DNA from: Parasponia andersonii | Lineage: Eukaryota; Streptophyta; Magnoliopsida; Rosales; Cannabaceae | Assembly: GCA_002914805.1 (NCBI GenBank) | Contig: JXTB01000519.1 | Coordinates: 230,348 to 294,347, forward strand | Direction: 5' to 3' | DNA length: 64,000 bases | Part shown: in pieces, positions 23,090-35,362 of the stretch | Layout of the letters: each line of letters opens with the position of its first letter | Position numbering within the stretch: position 1 is the first letter of the stretch | Position numbers and translations under genes: made by a program | Notes under the pieces: model-generated | What the model was told of the DNA's origin: nothing | The model's input: only the letters and a program-made list of their open reading frames with translations | Databases searched by the model: none

Positions 23090-24376
23090 GAAGGTTCTTC
23101 AAAGCTTTTGCCTAAAGATTTGGATAAACCCCAAGGACAGGATGGCAACGACATCCTCTTCAATCCATTGCAGCTTCAAAATGTCAGTTCGTTCTCTGTC
23201 GATACGATGCGTTCGTAATCGGGCCAAATTCTCATGGATCACTACAATACTCCAGGCCCATATTGGGGGAACTAAGGCCGGGTGTCATTTTTACCCACTT
23301 CTTTTTCGGTTTTTTGTTTTATAGCAGTTTTTATTGGAAAGTTCCAAACTCGCCACTAATTTTCTCCAAATTAGTTGAATTTTGTTTTACTAATTGAAGG
23401 GGTATTTTAGTGCTAAAGTGAATTTATTTAACTACCATATGAAAAAAGTCGAATTTTGGTTACTGGGAGTAAAAATGATAAATTCAATGTAAATATTCCA
23501 TATTATAGTGGTGGAATTAAGGCCTGAATATATTATTTGCTCTTTCTTTTCATTAACGTTAATAATTCAAACCACCACTCATCGATAATCTTCATGAATT
23601 AAAATCACCAACATTTCTAACCCTAATCTTAATGTATATAGTTTAATCTTTGGAAAAATTTAGATGAATGAACTATATTTTAAATCTAATTAAATAAATA
23701 TCTATTTTTTAAATTTTATAATTAAATATTTAAATATATATATTTTTATATTTGATAAATAAATATATCTATCAATTTTAGTTTAGTTATTTAGTTAAGA
23801 TCTACTAAATATATATCTTTTAATATTTGGTATATAAACATATATATTAAATATTTTACTATAACATTCGATAAAAAAAGAATATTTATTTAAATTAGAT
23901 TTAAAATTTGATTATATTTACCCTTAATTATTAATAATTAATTTTAGTGGATATGGATCTTTTTCGACCACGTGACGTATCCTACAATCTTGAATCTTGA
24001 AGGATACGTGGACAGAATAATTCTAAAATTTTTACCAAATTTTTAATACTAAAAAAAAGAAATCCTAATTCCTAGTATTATTACAGATTTTGAAAAATGG
24101 CGTCTTTGAGATTACAATCAGAAAGAACATAAAGAAAAGCATATTATTTTATGACAGACTCTACTAATCCTGTTATCCACTACTAAATAATACACTACGG
24201 TTCCTCTGATTAAAAAATGGGTGGCAAAGATCGAAATGTTCCATAATCTAATTTTTCATCTCGTTTTCTTTAAAACCATCAGGTGTCAACAGCCAACACA
24301 AATGAATTTCTAGTAAGTTTGACTATTCCAAGTGCATCTCCATAACTTCCAATCAACCACCTTGACCTGCTCATCT
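23090..24376. other. Intergenic DNA between L11 and the RING gene (divergent promoters)
   Basis: The two genes diverge, so this stretch should carry both promoters. The CT-rich part near 23100-23330 is the probable L11 leader and promoter. From 23400 to 24100 it is AT-rich with no gene recognised. I do not see a convincing TATA for either gene. Confidence 0.45.
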
Positions 24377-24814
24377 ATGTCTCTCTGTTGCGCCATTGCC
24401 AAGATCCCAATCAGTAATACCATGAGCTTTCTCATCAACCTCTTCAAGTCCACAACAATGGCGGCACTTACTCATCTGGGTCTGTTCAATCAATCCCAGC
24501 AGACCCATTATTCTGGACAAGAAGAAGAAGAAGAGCACTCCTCCAACTATCTCCTCCTCATAACTGGCCCCTCCCTCCCCACGCTCTCAAAGCATACATC
24601 AAAAAAACCCTCCCCAATCATAGATCAAGACTCCTCACTCTGTCACTGCCCAATCTGCTTGGACCGCTTAGCATTAGGCTACCATGTCTTCCACATCGAG
24701 TGCCTCGATGACTGGGTCGATGAGGACCACTTCACCTGCCCTCTTTGCAGATCCATATTGTTTCAAAACAAAGATGAGAAGGCAATTTTCAAGGCAATCC
24801 ACGAATTGGGGTAA
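24377..24814 (+). CDS. Short RING-H2-like protein (RHA2/XERICO type) with an incomplete RING
   Basis: Intronless 145-aa ORF. The hydrophobic N-terminus (about residues 1-38, FLINLFKSTTMAALTHLGLF) resembles the short membrane-anchored RING-H2 E3 ligases of plants. The RING has C91, C94, H103, H106, C109, C121 and C124 (CPIC; HVFHIEC; TCPLC). The third zinc ligand, normally a Cys two residues before the first His, is missing, and the C94-H103 gap is about six residues short. This looks like an in-frame deletion inside the RING. Intact relatives recruit an E2 and ubiquitinate substrates. This one may have lost activity, or may be a decaying paralogue despite its open frame. An upstream GTG keeps the frame open, but the first ATG is at 24377. 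Converges with histone H4. Confidence 0.65.
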   Translation: MSLCCAIAKIPISNTMSFLINLFKSTTMAALTHLGLFNQSQQTHYSGQEEEEEHSSNYLLLITGPSLPTLSKHTSKKPSPIIDQDSSLCHCPICLDRLALGYHVFHIECLDDWVDEDHFTCPLCRSILFQNKDEKAIFKAIHELG

Positions 24815-25046
24815 TTTTATTTTTTCTTTCATATTTTCCTTTCCCCAGAAAATTAGGGTTTACGATTCTCCATTCTTAATTAATCGCACGAATTAATGAA
24901 ACAAAAGCTGAAATTTCATTCATATCAAATCACCATTAGAGATTACAAAACCCAGTCCATAGATCAACAAAACGATTATAAATGTAAAATCCCTAAATCA
25001 GAAACAGATTGTACAGATAATTTGGGGGGTTTGTGGGGGGTCGAGC

Positions 25047-25433
<387 letters not shown>

Positions 25434-25468
25434 CTATGGTGGATGAAGCGGGATTTGGTTTAATGGGT

Positions 25469-25477
25469 TTATATATA
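25469..25477 (-). promoter_or_regulatory. TATA box of histone H4
   Basis: CTATATATA-type TATA box on the minus strand, about 110 bp upstream of the H4 ATG. It implies a leader of about 80 nt, typical for plant H4 genes. Confidence 0.65.
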
Positions 25478-25599
25478 GGCGTGACTATTCAACTTTTGTG
25501 TTTTTTCTTTTTAAGAGCGCGGTGAGAATTGGAGCCTTGGCTTTTTTGATCTTTCTGTTTGGACCGTTGGATATAACTCTATCGACGGCGGAGAACGGC

Positions 25600-25607
25600 G
25601 ATCCGCG
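25600..25607 (-). promoter_or_regulatory. Plant histone octamer motif CGCGGATC
   Basis: The plus strand reads GATCCGCG, so CGCGGATC lies in the gene's own orientation, about 125 bp upstream of the TATA box. This octamer is the established cis-element of plant H3 and H4 promoters that drives S-phase and meristem expression. A perfect match at the right distance is unlikely by chance. Confidence 0.75.
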
Positions 25608-26689
25608 TGAAGACTGAGGCTGGTTATTGACCATTGATAGTGATCCTTCCGACGGATGAAACAAGCGAAAAAAATCGTACGAGGATCGAGGATTGGAATT
25701 CGGAGCGGAGGTCACGTTATTGTTTTTCTTTCTTTTTTTTTTCCATTATTATTTTATTGAAAACCAAAATAGTTAATAGGATATTAATGGAACAATAAAA
25801 ATAGAAATAATCCTTTTGGCGGAGTGACAATAGTCTGTACTATTAAGACCAAAAGAGATTGATGATGGAAATATTTTCAAAAATGGATTTTATCTAAAAT
25901 CATTTTCTAATCTTATTTTCCTATAAGAATGGCGGTGATAAAACACACAAGACTAAACTTGGTGTTAGAGCTATTTTCCTCTTTGCCGCTTTTAGGTATA
26001 CTTTGCCTTAAACACTAGAATTAAAAGATGGTAATTGCTACATGTAAGACACTTTTGTACAGACAGTATATAGAAGGGGACAATAAAATCAAATGAAAGA
26101 CAAAACTTAGTGTTTATAGTGAAAAAAGGGATAGTATTAAGTAGTCCTTGATCTCTCCTTAGGGAATTTATCCTCGTAGACAGTGGAGAGACAACATTGT
26201 GAATAGATAGATAGTTATAGTGCTTTCTGTAGTAGTTTTTATGGTTAAGCTGCCATTATCTCTGGGACTACTGATACATGAGGTCATTTTTCATTCATGC
26301 TGGTACTATCTTTGGAGCACGACCACCTGTTTGGCCAAAATAATTACTTGCTGGGACACATGCGAATAGCTAGCCTCGGAGGTCTAAGTTTGATAATACT
26401 ATAAACCTTCTAGACCCCCAACACTTGTTCCCTTTAGCTTGAGATATAACACACGGGGTTTGGGAACACCATCCGAGTATGTGATGATGACCTCGTGCGT
26501 ATCACGTTTTCCCTTGTGAATTTTGTACAGGTCAAACGCGTTGGTTAAACTGTAATTAATATACAGGTTTACAATTACTAATGCACATAGACTCGACCGT
26601 TTTCATAATCTTAATCTGAGTTACGTGTTACCCATTAAGTAAAGCACAATAATGAGTCCTACACTTTGGATCAAAGTACCATTATAAGA

Positions 26690-26880
26690 GATTTTCCCTT
26701 ACTCAACCAAGTACGAATGACATAATTGAAGATGCGAAGTTTGATAAAGAATTAAATGCATATTATGAACCACTACTTCTAGTAGTCACAACCAAGAAGG
26801 ACGAAGAATCTCATCGAATATCATCCTTGAGGACAAGGGTCTCATTTGAGGGAGGAAGAATGTTATATGCTTAATATTAG
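26690..26880 (+). mobile_element. Possible fossil 3' part of an LTR retroelement
   Basis: A short stretch ends in ..GAGGACAAGGGTCTC..GAGGGAGGAAGAATG. The order (coding tail, Arg/Gly-rich end, purine run) resembles the end of polyprotein genes of plant LTR retroelements and their polypurine tract. It is very short and broken; no repeats at its ends were found. Tentative. Confidence 0.22.
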
Positions 26881-27870
26881 TTTTAGGTATAGATTACTAA
26901 CTTTTTTTTTTTCATTATTTTAACGCGAACTCGCCAAGTAGTTGTAGTACTTAACAGTGTATAAGAAGGTATACTTCTTCCTTTTATTATGTTTATGTTT
27001 TATATGAATTAGTGAAAATTGTCTTGTATTTATCTCTTTATTTAAAAAGTTCAAACTAAAAAAAAAAAAAAAAAAGGTAGGGAGGAAAACAAATTATTTC
27101 ATAATTTTACATTTTTTGAGGTGTGAGTTCCTCAAAAATTCAAATTGAAGGTAAAGACTCTCTTAGACAAGCCTACTATATTGTCTAATTTTCCTCTTTA
27201 GATACACATTCGTACCATTATATAGATATATACATTCGATTTCTCTCACATTTTTCTTTGAAATTTTTTTTTCCCTTATGTATCAAATTCTTTCATTAGT
27301 TCGTGGATTATTGATCTCACTAATCAGTTTGTGGGATTTTAATTTTGTGGATTAATGAGCTTTGTTTGTTTTTGGATTTAATTTATGGGTTCTTTGGTTA
27401 GTTTTATGTTGAATTTTGAAAAGACTGATATTTAAATAGTTGACTCTGGTAATATTATGTAGGGGTTTAGTATTTTTATTTGTGAAATTTGAGGTTGACT
27501 AAGTTACGATTCTTTTGAAAAAAAAAAAAATTACGACATTGATTTTTTTCATAAGGCTATTTGGATAGAATTTATCAATGGCACTTTTGTCATTTTCAAA
27601 GGAGAAAATGGATAAGAGTTAACAAAAATACGTAAAAAAAAATGGGGCATTATAATTGTGTTATTATATGGTGTTCTAATTGATACGTTAACAATTCAAC
27701 TTGGGGTGACAATATTAATAACCGTATAATATGACACAAATAATCCATTAAATAAATATATGTTGTACCTTATTAAGATTCTATTTGTACAATTGCTCAA
27801 ATAAGTCACTATTATTCAAGAAATAAGTCAAGTAAACACATCTCAATATGTTTAAGATAAATAAAAATAC

Positions 27871-28227
27871 GGATAATATCACTTTTATATCTTGTATTTT
27901 GACACTTTGTTCAATTTATATATTTTATTTTAATTATTATCAATATTGATACTTAGAATTAATATTTGTTATAATTTTATACTCTGACACCAATTTAGAG
28001 CAGTTAATTTACCAAGATGATTTAATAAACTTATTCTCATATCAGTTTTTATATGATTTTTTTAATATTTTAAATGACAGCTTGGTAAATTAACTACTCT
28101 AAATTAGTGTCAAGATATAAATTTATAACAAATTTTAATTCTAAAGATTAATGTTGATAAGAATAAAAATGAAAAGTACAATTTGAACAAAGTATCAAAA
28201 TATAAAGTATAAAAAAAATATCATCCC
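27871..28227. repeat. Foldback MITE
   Basis: This 357-bp AT-rich element starts GGATAATATCACTTTTATATC and ends ..AAAATATCATCC, with long imperfect inverted arms. The inner pair is GACACCAATTTAGAGCAGTT with the facing ..CTCTAAATTAGTGTC. Same family as 5873-6231. Non-coding. Confidence 0.75.
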
Positions 28228-28254
28228 TTAAAAAACAATATTGAAGGGAAAATT

Positions 28255-28607
28255 GGATAATATTACTTATACATTGTATTTTGACACTTTATATAGTTTA
28301 TAACTTGTGTATTAGTTATGATCAATATTGATCTTAATATTTAAAATCTGTTACAAATTTATATACAGACATCAATTTAGAATAGTTAATTTACCAAAAT
28401 AATTTAATAATCTTATTATCATATTAGTTTTTATTTGGTTTATTTAATTATTTAAATGATATATTAGTAAATTAACTATTCTAAATTAGTATGAAGATAT
28501 AAATTTATGATATATTTCAAATTTAAAGGTCAATATTAATAATATTCATAACATATTATCAAATTAATTAAAGTGTCAAAATATAAGATATAAAAAAGAT
28601 ATTATCC
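28255..28607. repeat. Foldback MITE, adjacent copy
   Basis: This 353-bp copy starts GGATAATATTACTTATACATT and ends ..AAAAAGATATTATCC, 27 bp beyond the preceding copy. It has the same arm and inner-arm organisation with many substitutions, so the two copies are independent, older insertions and not a fresh duplication. Confidence 0.75.
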
Positions 28608-29469
28608 CTACGTTAATAAACATGTCATTTACATGCTGATTTATTTTCAAATTAAGCGAATTACCCCTAAACTTATAGGTTTATTGATTTTGTTATACAT
28701 GTCAACCTAAAAGTTGAAGTAAACTTAAAATGTGTAACCAAAAAACCATTATTTCGTGTTTGTTTAGAAAATGTAGGCCTCGTCAAAAGGACATTTTTAG
28801 TTTGATTTACAAAACCAAAGACCAAATATTTTGCTATTTAGAAAACACGGGCTTTAAATTGGCACTTCGTTAAAATAAAGGGATGGTTTATTATATTTTC
28901 CCTTTTCACAAGAACACAAACTTTATACCATAGTAAACAATTACGTTTTGCAAATAAACCCCTTTCTCCTGTTTTATTTGTACATGAGATAATTATATTT
29001 TTATAATTCACACTAGTTGTTTATTTAGTTTATATTTTATGTTTAATTATTATCATTATTGACTTTCAAATATATAATTTGTAACAAATTTATTCATCTC
29101 TAAGTAAAATATTAATTTTGACTATTGAGTTTATTAAAAATACTCTTTTAAAAGTTTAAAATAATTCAAAGTTAAAATTGATTAAAATTAATAATTAAAA
29201 TAAGAAATAGAAAAAACATGTACTAAAAAAATGTAAAAATCTAATTTTTGATTTGTTAATAGAGTTATTAATTTCAAATAAGCTTTAAATTTGAATTTAT
29301 TTGTTTTAATATAGATGTTTAAAGTTTGTAAGATATTTTAGTAAACTCAATAGTTGGAATTGTTGTCTGATCCACAAATGGTATAAATTTACTAAAGTTT
29401 CAAATTTAAAAGTCATGTTAATAATAACGCATGACATATACGAAACAAAGCAAAAATGTGACTAAACCT

Positions 29470-32400
29470 TTATACATCAGCATACGCTTCAAACCTGATC
29501 ACACGTACGGCCACAGGACTCCTAACCCGATGCTTTCCATCAACCCATGTAAGGCTCCCAAACTTGTAATCTCCATGCACCCTTTGAGCCGAGAAGAAGC
29601 TAACCTTAAACGACATACTTCTTGTTGTCGTATTAAACCTCAAAACCTGAGGTACAACTCTCATTTCCACGCCCGAAGGGGCGCTCACAATAGCCTCGTA
29701 CACCGAATCGAAACGCCCCACATTCGTCACAGTCCTTGTTACGGTCACTGACGTTGTCCTTTTGAGGTTGGGTATCGTTATAGAAGGGAGGTTGAGGTTC
29801 AACCCGGCATGTCGTTTTCGACCACAAGCGATTTGGGTTTCGGTTAAGCGAGTAATCGATGAGCTTTTGTAACCCAAGGAGCAGAGATATTGAATGTAGT
29901 CCTGTGTTGAGACGTCGAAAATGAGTCCCGGGTCCATGGCTCTAATGGGATTTACGTGGCCACCGCCTATGTCAAATGGGTCTGCCGTTTTTCGATTTGG
30001 GCCTTCGGAAGATATGTCTGTTCCATCTGTTCCGGTTTGGGAGGCTGCAATTTCCATGAAGAGTAAAGCGTTTGTTTCTTTTTTCATTTCCTTTTCTGGG
30101 CTATATAGATATATGCGTGTATGTATGTATGTATATGTATATGTATATATAACGAATAGAATGAAATTGTTTCGTTTCGACTCACCAGTGGTGACAAGAG
30201 CTGATCTTATGGCTGCAGGGGACCAATTCCGATGAAGGGATTTGATCAGAGCAGCAATGCCAGCTACATGGGGACATGCCATTGAAGTCCCTGATAGCAG
30301 TTGATAGTAACCATTTCTGGGTTTTGAGACAGATGGTGGGAAGGCAGCTAGTATGTCCACTCCTGGGGCAGCTACATCGGGCTGTGCCCATTGATGAAAC
30401 ATTGGAAGAGGAGGTAATAATAATAATGGAAATATGAGTAGAAAGTAAGATGAGTTATGTGTTATGTCTGAATGAGGAGTTAAGAGAGAGAAAAATCATT
30501 GAAACACTTTTTTTTTTCTTTTCTACTATCATATTTTATTTTATTTTTAGTAGGATCCAACTTTCTTTAGTTCTTGAAGAATTATTGTTGTATAATCGAT
30601 GTCATCAATTTGTTTCGGAAAAATCTGAGTAGCACAATTGAAATACAAATATCTTGAGTTGTAACTCGATATCAGTGTTAAGCACCAAAAAATTAAACTA
30701 CTTAGTAGTGTTTCTATTGAAATGTGCTGGCATTGCTCATTTGTTTCATATCACTCTCTTAATAAGACTTTAGTGGTAAAGCGGAATTATTGTTTTTTGT
30801 AGATGATGTTGTGCTTCTCCGCTATACCTTTAGAACAGCTGGGGTCAGGGAACTAGGTCCTCTGGATGAGAAAGAGGCAACTCGTGGGGACATCCATTTG
30901 CCTATGACAGTGTTTGGAGAACTCAGCTTTGCAGTTGGAGACCTTCATAATGGGGTGGACAAGCCAAAAAAGGTGTGTGTAAATAATAGTATGGATGGCC
31001 ACGTAATTTGTGAGGAGCCTTTTTTTTGTTTACCTTGCTCTTCTTATGTAGGAAAGTATTTGTGTCCCTACTTCGTAATCCACTTTAACACATGGAATAT
31101 CACATGACTGAAGTCCATCACTGTGAAACTGTGCCAAAATGACTCCGACACCTCCTGCTTCCTTGACGGCAGTTGATGCAGAAGCTATATCCTGCTGATC
31201 ATTTAAGTTTGAAAAGCAAACAACTATTTTTCCTGCTGCTAATGTGGCATTTAGACTTCCAAACTCACAGTCCTTGCTTGATATTGTAACAAAAATTAGT
31301 AAGAGATTGACAAAAAGGAGTAAAGTATGAGCTTTAGATAGAAGAGAGATCTCACGATGAAGCATCTGTGGAGTCAACAGCTATGCGCTCGGAGTATGTA
31401 ATGCCAGCAAACCGATGATTATGTGTTCTGGTATCAATAGATTGTCCCTGAAAAAAAAAAGAAAAAAAGCAAAGCCATCGGAGAAATCGTATTTAGGTTG
31501 CCCAATTTTCGGGTTTTGAAAGAACGGATGATAATTTTACCCATAGAGTTTGATTATTTCCAAGTGTAATGGCTGTTGGAAAGGCCCTGTCTATTGTGGT
31601 GGCTGCAACAGTGATGAGCCATGGTGCAGTATTTGAAATGGTCTGTGAGGTGGGACCATCATTTCCTGCTGAAGAAACGACTGTAATCCCCTTTGCAGTT
31701 GCGTGGAAGGATCCAATTGCAATTGTGTCACGATTATCGACATAGGAGAACAAAGGAACCTCGTTGCCCACAGAAATAGATAGTATGTCCACTCCGTCGT
31801 GTATGGCTTTGTCGAATGCTTTCAGAAGATCAGCATTTGTGCAGCCTCCAGCACCCCAGCAGGCCTTGTAAATTGCTAAGTGAGCAAGAGGTGCACCTCC
31901 TCTGGCCAAGCCTGCAGCTAGTCCTTTATAGCTAGCCTGTTTCACAAAATAGCCGGCCGCTGTTGAAGCTGTGTGAGTGCCATGGCCATTTCCATCTCTT
32001 GGTGATAAATATTCCCCAGTATCAGTTATGTTTATAGGCCTTTTCATTTCTGCCATCAATCCTTTAATGAACCAGCGAGCACCAATGATTTTCCTGTTGC
32101 AATTTGTGAATTTAAACTCCTCTCCCTGTTGGCAGACTCCTCTCCAGTGCGATGGGATTGGAGGCATGCCTTTGTCGTTAAAACTTTCCGACTCTGGCCA
32201 AATACCTGCATAGGTTTGAATTAGTTTGAGTTGTAGTATAGATTTTGAATATCATTACTTACTTGGTCAGATTGTGTATTACCGGAGTCAATGACACCAA
32301 TGATAGTTCCTTTCCCTGTATTCTCCGTCGAGTCATTTTTCTGAGAATTGTGTCGGATACCTATGAAGTCCCAACTTCTGGTGGTATGGAGCTTGTGTAT

Positions 32401-33041
32401 GCGGTTAGGAATCACTTGGACAACTTCAGGAAATTCTGCATTTCGCGAGTGAGAACCATTAATGGTGCTAAAATGGTTAGTTCAGGTTATGCAATACTTG
32501 TCAATTTTTTTCATACCTGCCATAGATTCAGCCTCAGCCTCTGTTAATCTTGCAGCAAACCCAGAAAATCCATGTCTGTAGCTGTAAACAATAGATCTTT
32601 TTGCAACTTCTTTGCTTCAATCACAAAAACCAAAAAAGTAAAAATAAACAAAAGGATTGTTTTATATCGCTGCATGCAGACTCATATCAACATTAGAATC
32701 AATAAAACAAGTAGGGCTGTTTTCCATAATATACAAGTAAGTGCATACCTTCCTAGCAAGTTGGATAGCAATTTATGGTGGAGCTTTTTGTTAGCTTCTG
32801 CTTCATCATGCTTCTTCCCTCCCAAGTACACAATGTATACCTACAAAAATTTCTCTCTCAGTATATTTTGTGAAAGAAAGAGACATTAGACTTGTATACC
32901 TTTCACTTTAGCTCCTACACTCACATTACTTTTGGCCAAAACATGCTTAAATGACACATGGAAGAGGTGTTGAAAGAAAAATAGAGCAAGAACCACAAGT
33001 AAGTGGTTCTTTCTTGCACATTTCAAGTTTCTTGTAGCCAT
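29470..33041 (-). CDS. Subtilisin-like serine protease A (subtilase, SBT3-like), complete
   Basis: Ten predicted exons, minus strand: 33041-32907, 32840-32749, 32614-32517, 32435-32283, 32205-31541, 31447-31356, 31276-31034, 30942-30828, 30381-30186 and 30044-29470; 787 aa in frame. An N-terminal signal peptide (LLVVLALFFFQHLFHV) is followed by the inhibitor prodomain (VYIVYLGGKKHDEAE.. to about residue 130). The S8 domain has D158 (VIDSG), H234 ([10 protein letters not shown]), oxyanion N341 (SAGNDGP) and S564 (GTSMACPH). A PA-type insert (DCEFGSLNATLAAGKIVVCF) and a C-terminal fibronectin-III-like domain ([10 protein letters not shown]) complete the family plan. It is a secreted, cell-wall endoprotease; the substrate is unknown. 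The exon 1 donor is chosen as AAA|GTGAAA because it joins ..GAK to VYIVYLG in frame; the stronger-looking AAAG|GTATAC would shift the frame. Confidence 0.9.
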
Positions 33042-34950
33042 ATCAAACACAAAGACGGCTTTTTGAGTATTTCCAATACTTTACTGAGATTTGCAGTTTC
33101 TGTAATTTTATATATAATAAGCCAATCATGCACTGCTACATTACCAATTACATTAGAAAGTAAAATTGAGTAAAATAAAGATTCTTTTTCTGTTATAGTT
33201 CTACTTTTTAATGCTAAGTTTTTGGGGGAAAAAAAAGAGCAAGAATAATATATTTGCTGTTGGTTCTGGAATGCAAAGATGCTGGGACAAGATTTTGCAT
33301 TGTGAAGCTTCACGCATGGGGAATCATTCAACTCACGTGAGGCATAATTTTTGGTTGAAAGAAATGGATTTATTGCTTTATCCACTTTCCCAACTTTCTT
33401 TTTTAACTTTGTCAACTTGAACAGTAGGCCACGAATGGCTATAATGAGTGTTTTCTTAGGCATGCTTGATGCACACACTTGAGAACTTTAAAAGCACTAC
33501 TATCATCCTTGAAACATAGGCTGCATTTTCTTCCTATATAAATATGTATACATACATATAATATTATAATACCTTACATGTTTCAGATTTATATTTGTAT
33601 CCTGAGCTATAGTAGCCTAATTGTATTTGATTTGGAGGAATGGCAATGGATTGATATTTGGGAAGTTTTTCCAAATTTTGGGCAGAGAAGTTGTTACTTA
33701 AAAACTTTTCTCCTTGGTGGGATAAGAGACGTGTAAAAGTGAACTGAGTGACTCAGATCAATTGCAATATGGTAAATCAACTACTGATTCACCTTAATCT
33801 CTGTACTACTTGTCATAATACTATGGCATGGTGCTGTATTGTGTTGATGTAGGTCCCTAAATCATGTTTATGTTATTGCCCTTTTCCAAAAGGGCAGTGC
33901 TCAGATTCCCGCCCTATAAGAGTGGTGCCTTTTCTTTGCTTTTGTTTCTTCATTGTCATTAGTGCCTTTGTTCTATTTCAAGATAAAGAAACTTGTCTGA
34001 GTGATAAAGGTACTGTTCCTTTAATGAACCCCATAATGCTTGAAAAGTCAGAAGGAATGATGACGATACATATCGAGTGGGATGATATCAGGAAAGTTGG
34101 GAGTGTCACTAATGAGGAATGAGTCATCTTTGTTATTCATCACTTGAGCATAAATGAAAAATTGTAGGACGGTGAAATTAGATTCAATATTTCCTTATCC
34201 ACATTTTACTTGTGTCTGTTCTTCACCAAAATCAAGGAGAATTTTGAACATGGCTTTATGAAAGTGCTTGAAATTTGAAAAAAAATTTCTATCAACAAAG
34301 ACGGTTTCTGAACTAGAACCTAAAACATATCAGATGCTAGTAGTGGTTTGTGACGATGGACTTTTAAAGAAAAGCAGTAGTTATTTGTTCAAAAAGTTGG
34401 TCAACCGTTTGGATTAAGAAAGGAATTCTTCCAATTAGCCAAAGAAGAAGAAACAATAACTGTTTGTATGATGTATATAAGATCATCAACATTCATTTGA
34501 TATGAGCTTGAAATATAAGGTTCAGGATTCCAGCCCAATTATCAGTATACCAACAAACTCAGACGCAAGATCTCTACTCCCACACACACACACACACACA
34601 CACACAATCAAATGTAGCCTATATTCCCCCGAATCCCCTAGAAAAAATTAAAAGAAAAGCGCGCACATTCAAGATTGAGCCATGTAGTCTTGAAGCATTC
34701 ACATTCACTTGCAAATATCAGGCACCAAATTGAGTGGCTGATAGGTTGGCCAATTTTAAGCAAAGTTCCCTAAGATTTTCCTACTGCCTTTTCTCTTATA
34801 ATTCAATGTTACTTATTAGTAGCACAAGTTTTGGATGGCCTGCTTAAAGAAGGTACAGATTCAAAGGCAAAGTTTTGTCTGCTTAGCTTAGTCTCCTCTG
34901 ATGTTGATTGCATTCGTATTCCCTGTTCATGGTCTTCTTTTTTTTCCCTG

Positions 34951-34987
<37 letters not shown>

Positions 34988-35362
34988 TTGCCAATCCAGT
35001 AATATTTTCTTTTACCTATGTGTAGTATTTTTTTTAACTATTCAATCATAATCTAATAATAATTTAAGGACTATAATAAAAAACATAAAAAGATAAGTAA
35101 TAATATTTCTTTTTTTTACTTTTTACTATAAAAAATGTTCATAATAAATTTTAATTGATCAAATTGATAAGATTAAAAAAAATACCTAAAAAAAATTTAT
35201 TGGTGCCATATATATATATATAATATATATTTTTTCTGCTGGGAAAGTGGAAACCTCAGAGTTATTATATAGGGAAATCAGTCTCAAAAGGTGGCAACCA
35301 CGAAGGGGTAATACAGAGACTTATTCGCATAACTATTATACAGGGCGAAGAAGTTGCATTCT
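33042..35362. other. Intergenic DNA between subtilases A and B
   Basis: The part next to 33041 should hold the promoter of gene A. A (CA)n microsatellite lies at about 34580-34606, and a (TA)n tract at 34949-34984 ends in a Micron-like MITE. A further TA-rich tract follows to about 35230. No gene recognised. Confidence 0.5.
34985..35207. repeat. Micron-like MITE, copy 4 (diverged)
   Basis: Starts AGATTGCCAATCCAGTAATA and ends ATTTATTGGTGCC. The interior has the family layout but many A/T substitutions, and the internal hairpin is decayed. Flanked by long (TA)n on both sides, so this older copy also sits in a microsatellite. Confidence 0.75.

Larger units (their letters stand above)
25610..29469. 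other. Non-coding stretch between H4 and subtilase A
   Basis: No host gene recognised. It holds a possible LTR-element relic (26690-26880), poly-A/T runs, two neighbouring foldback MITEs (27871-28227, 28255-28607) and a further weak foldback-like stretch near 29005-29230. Confidence 0.55.

Noticed and set aside
24332-24376. Longer N-terminus for the RING-type protein starting at a GTG
   Set aside because: GTG is not a normal plant nuclear start; the first in-frame ATG is at 24377.
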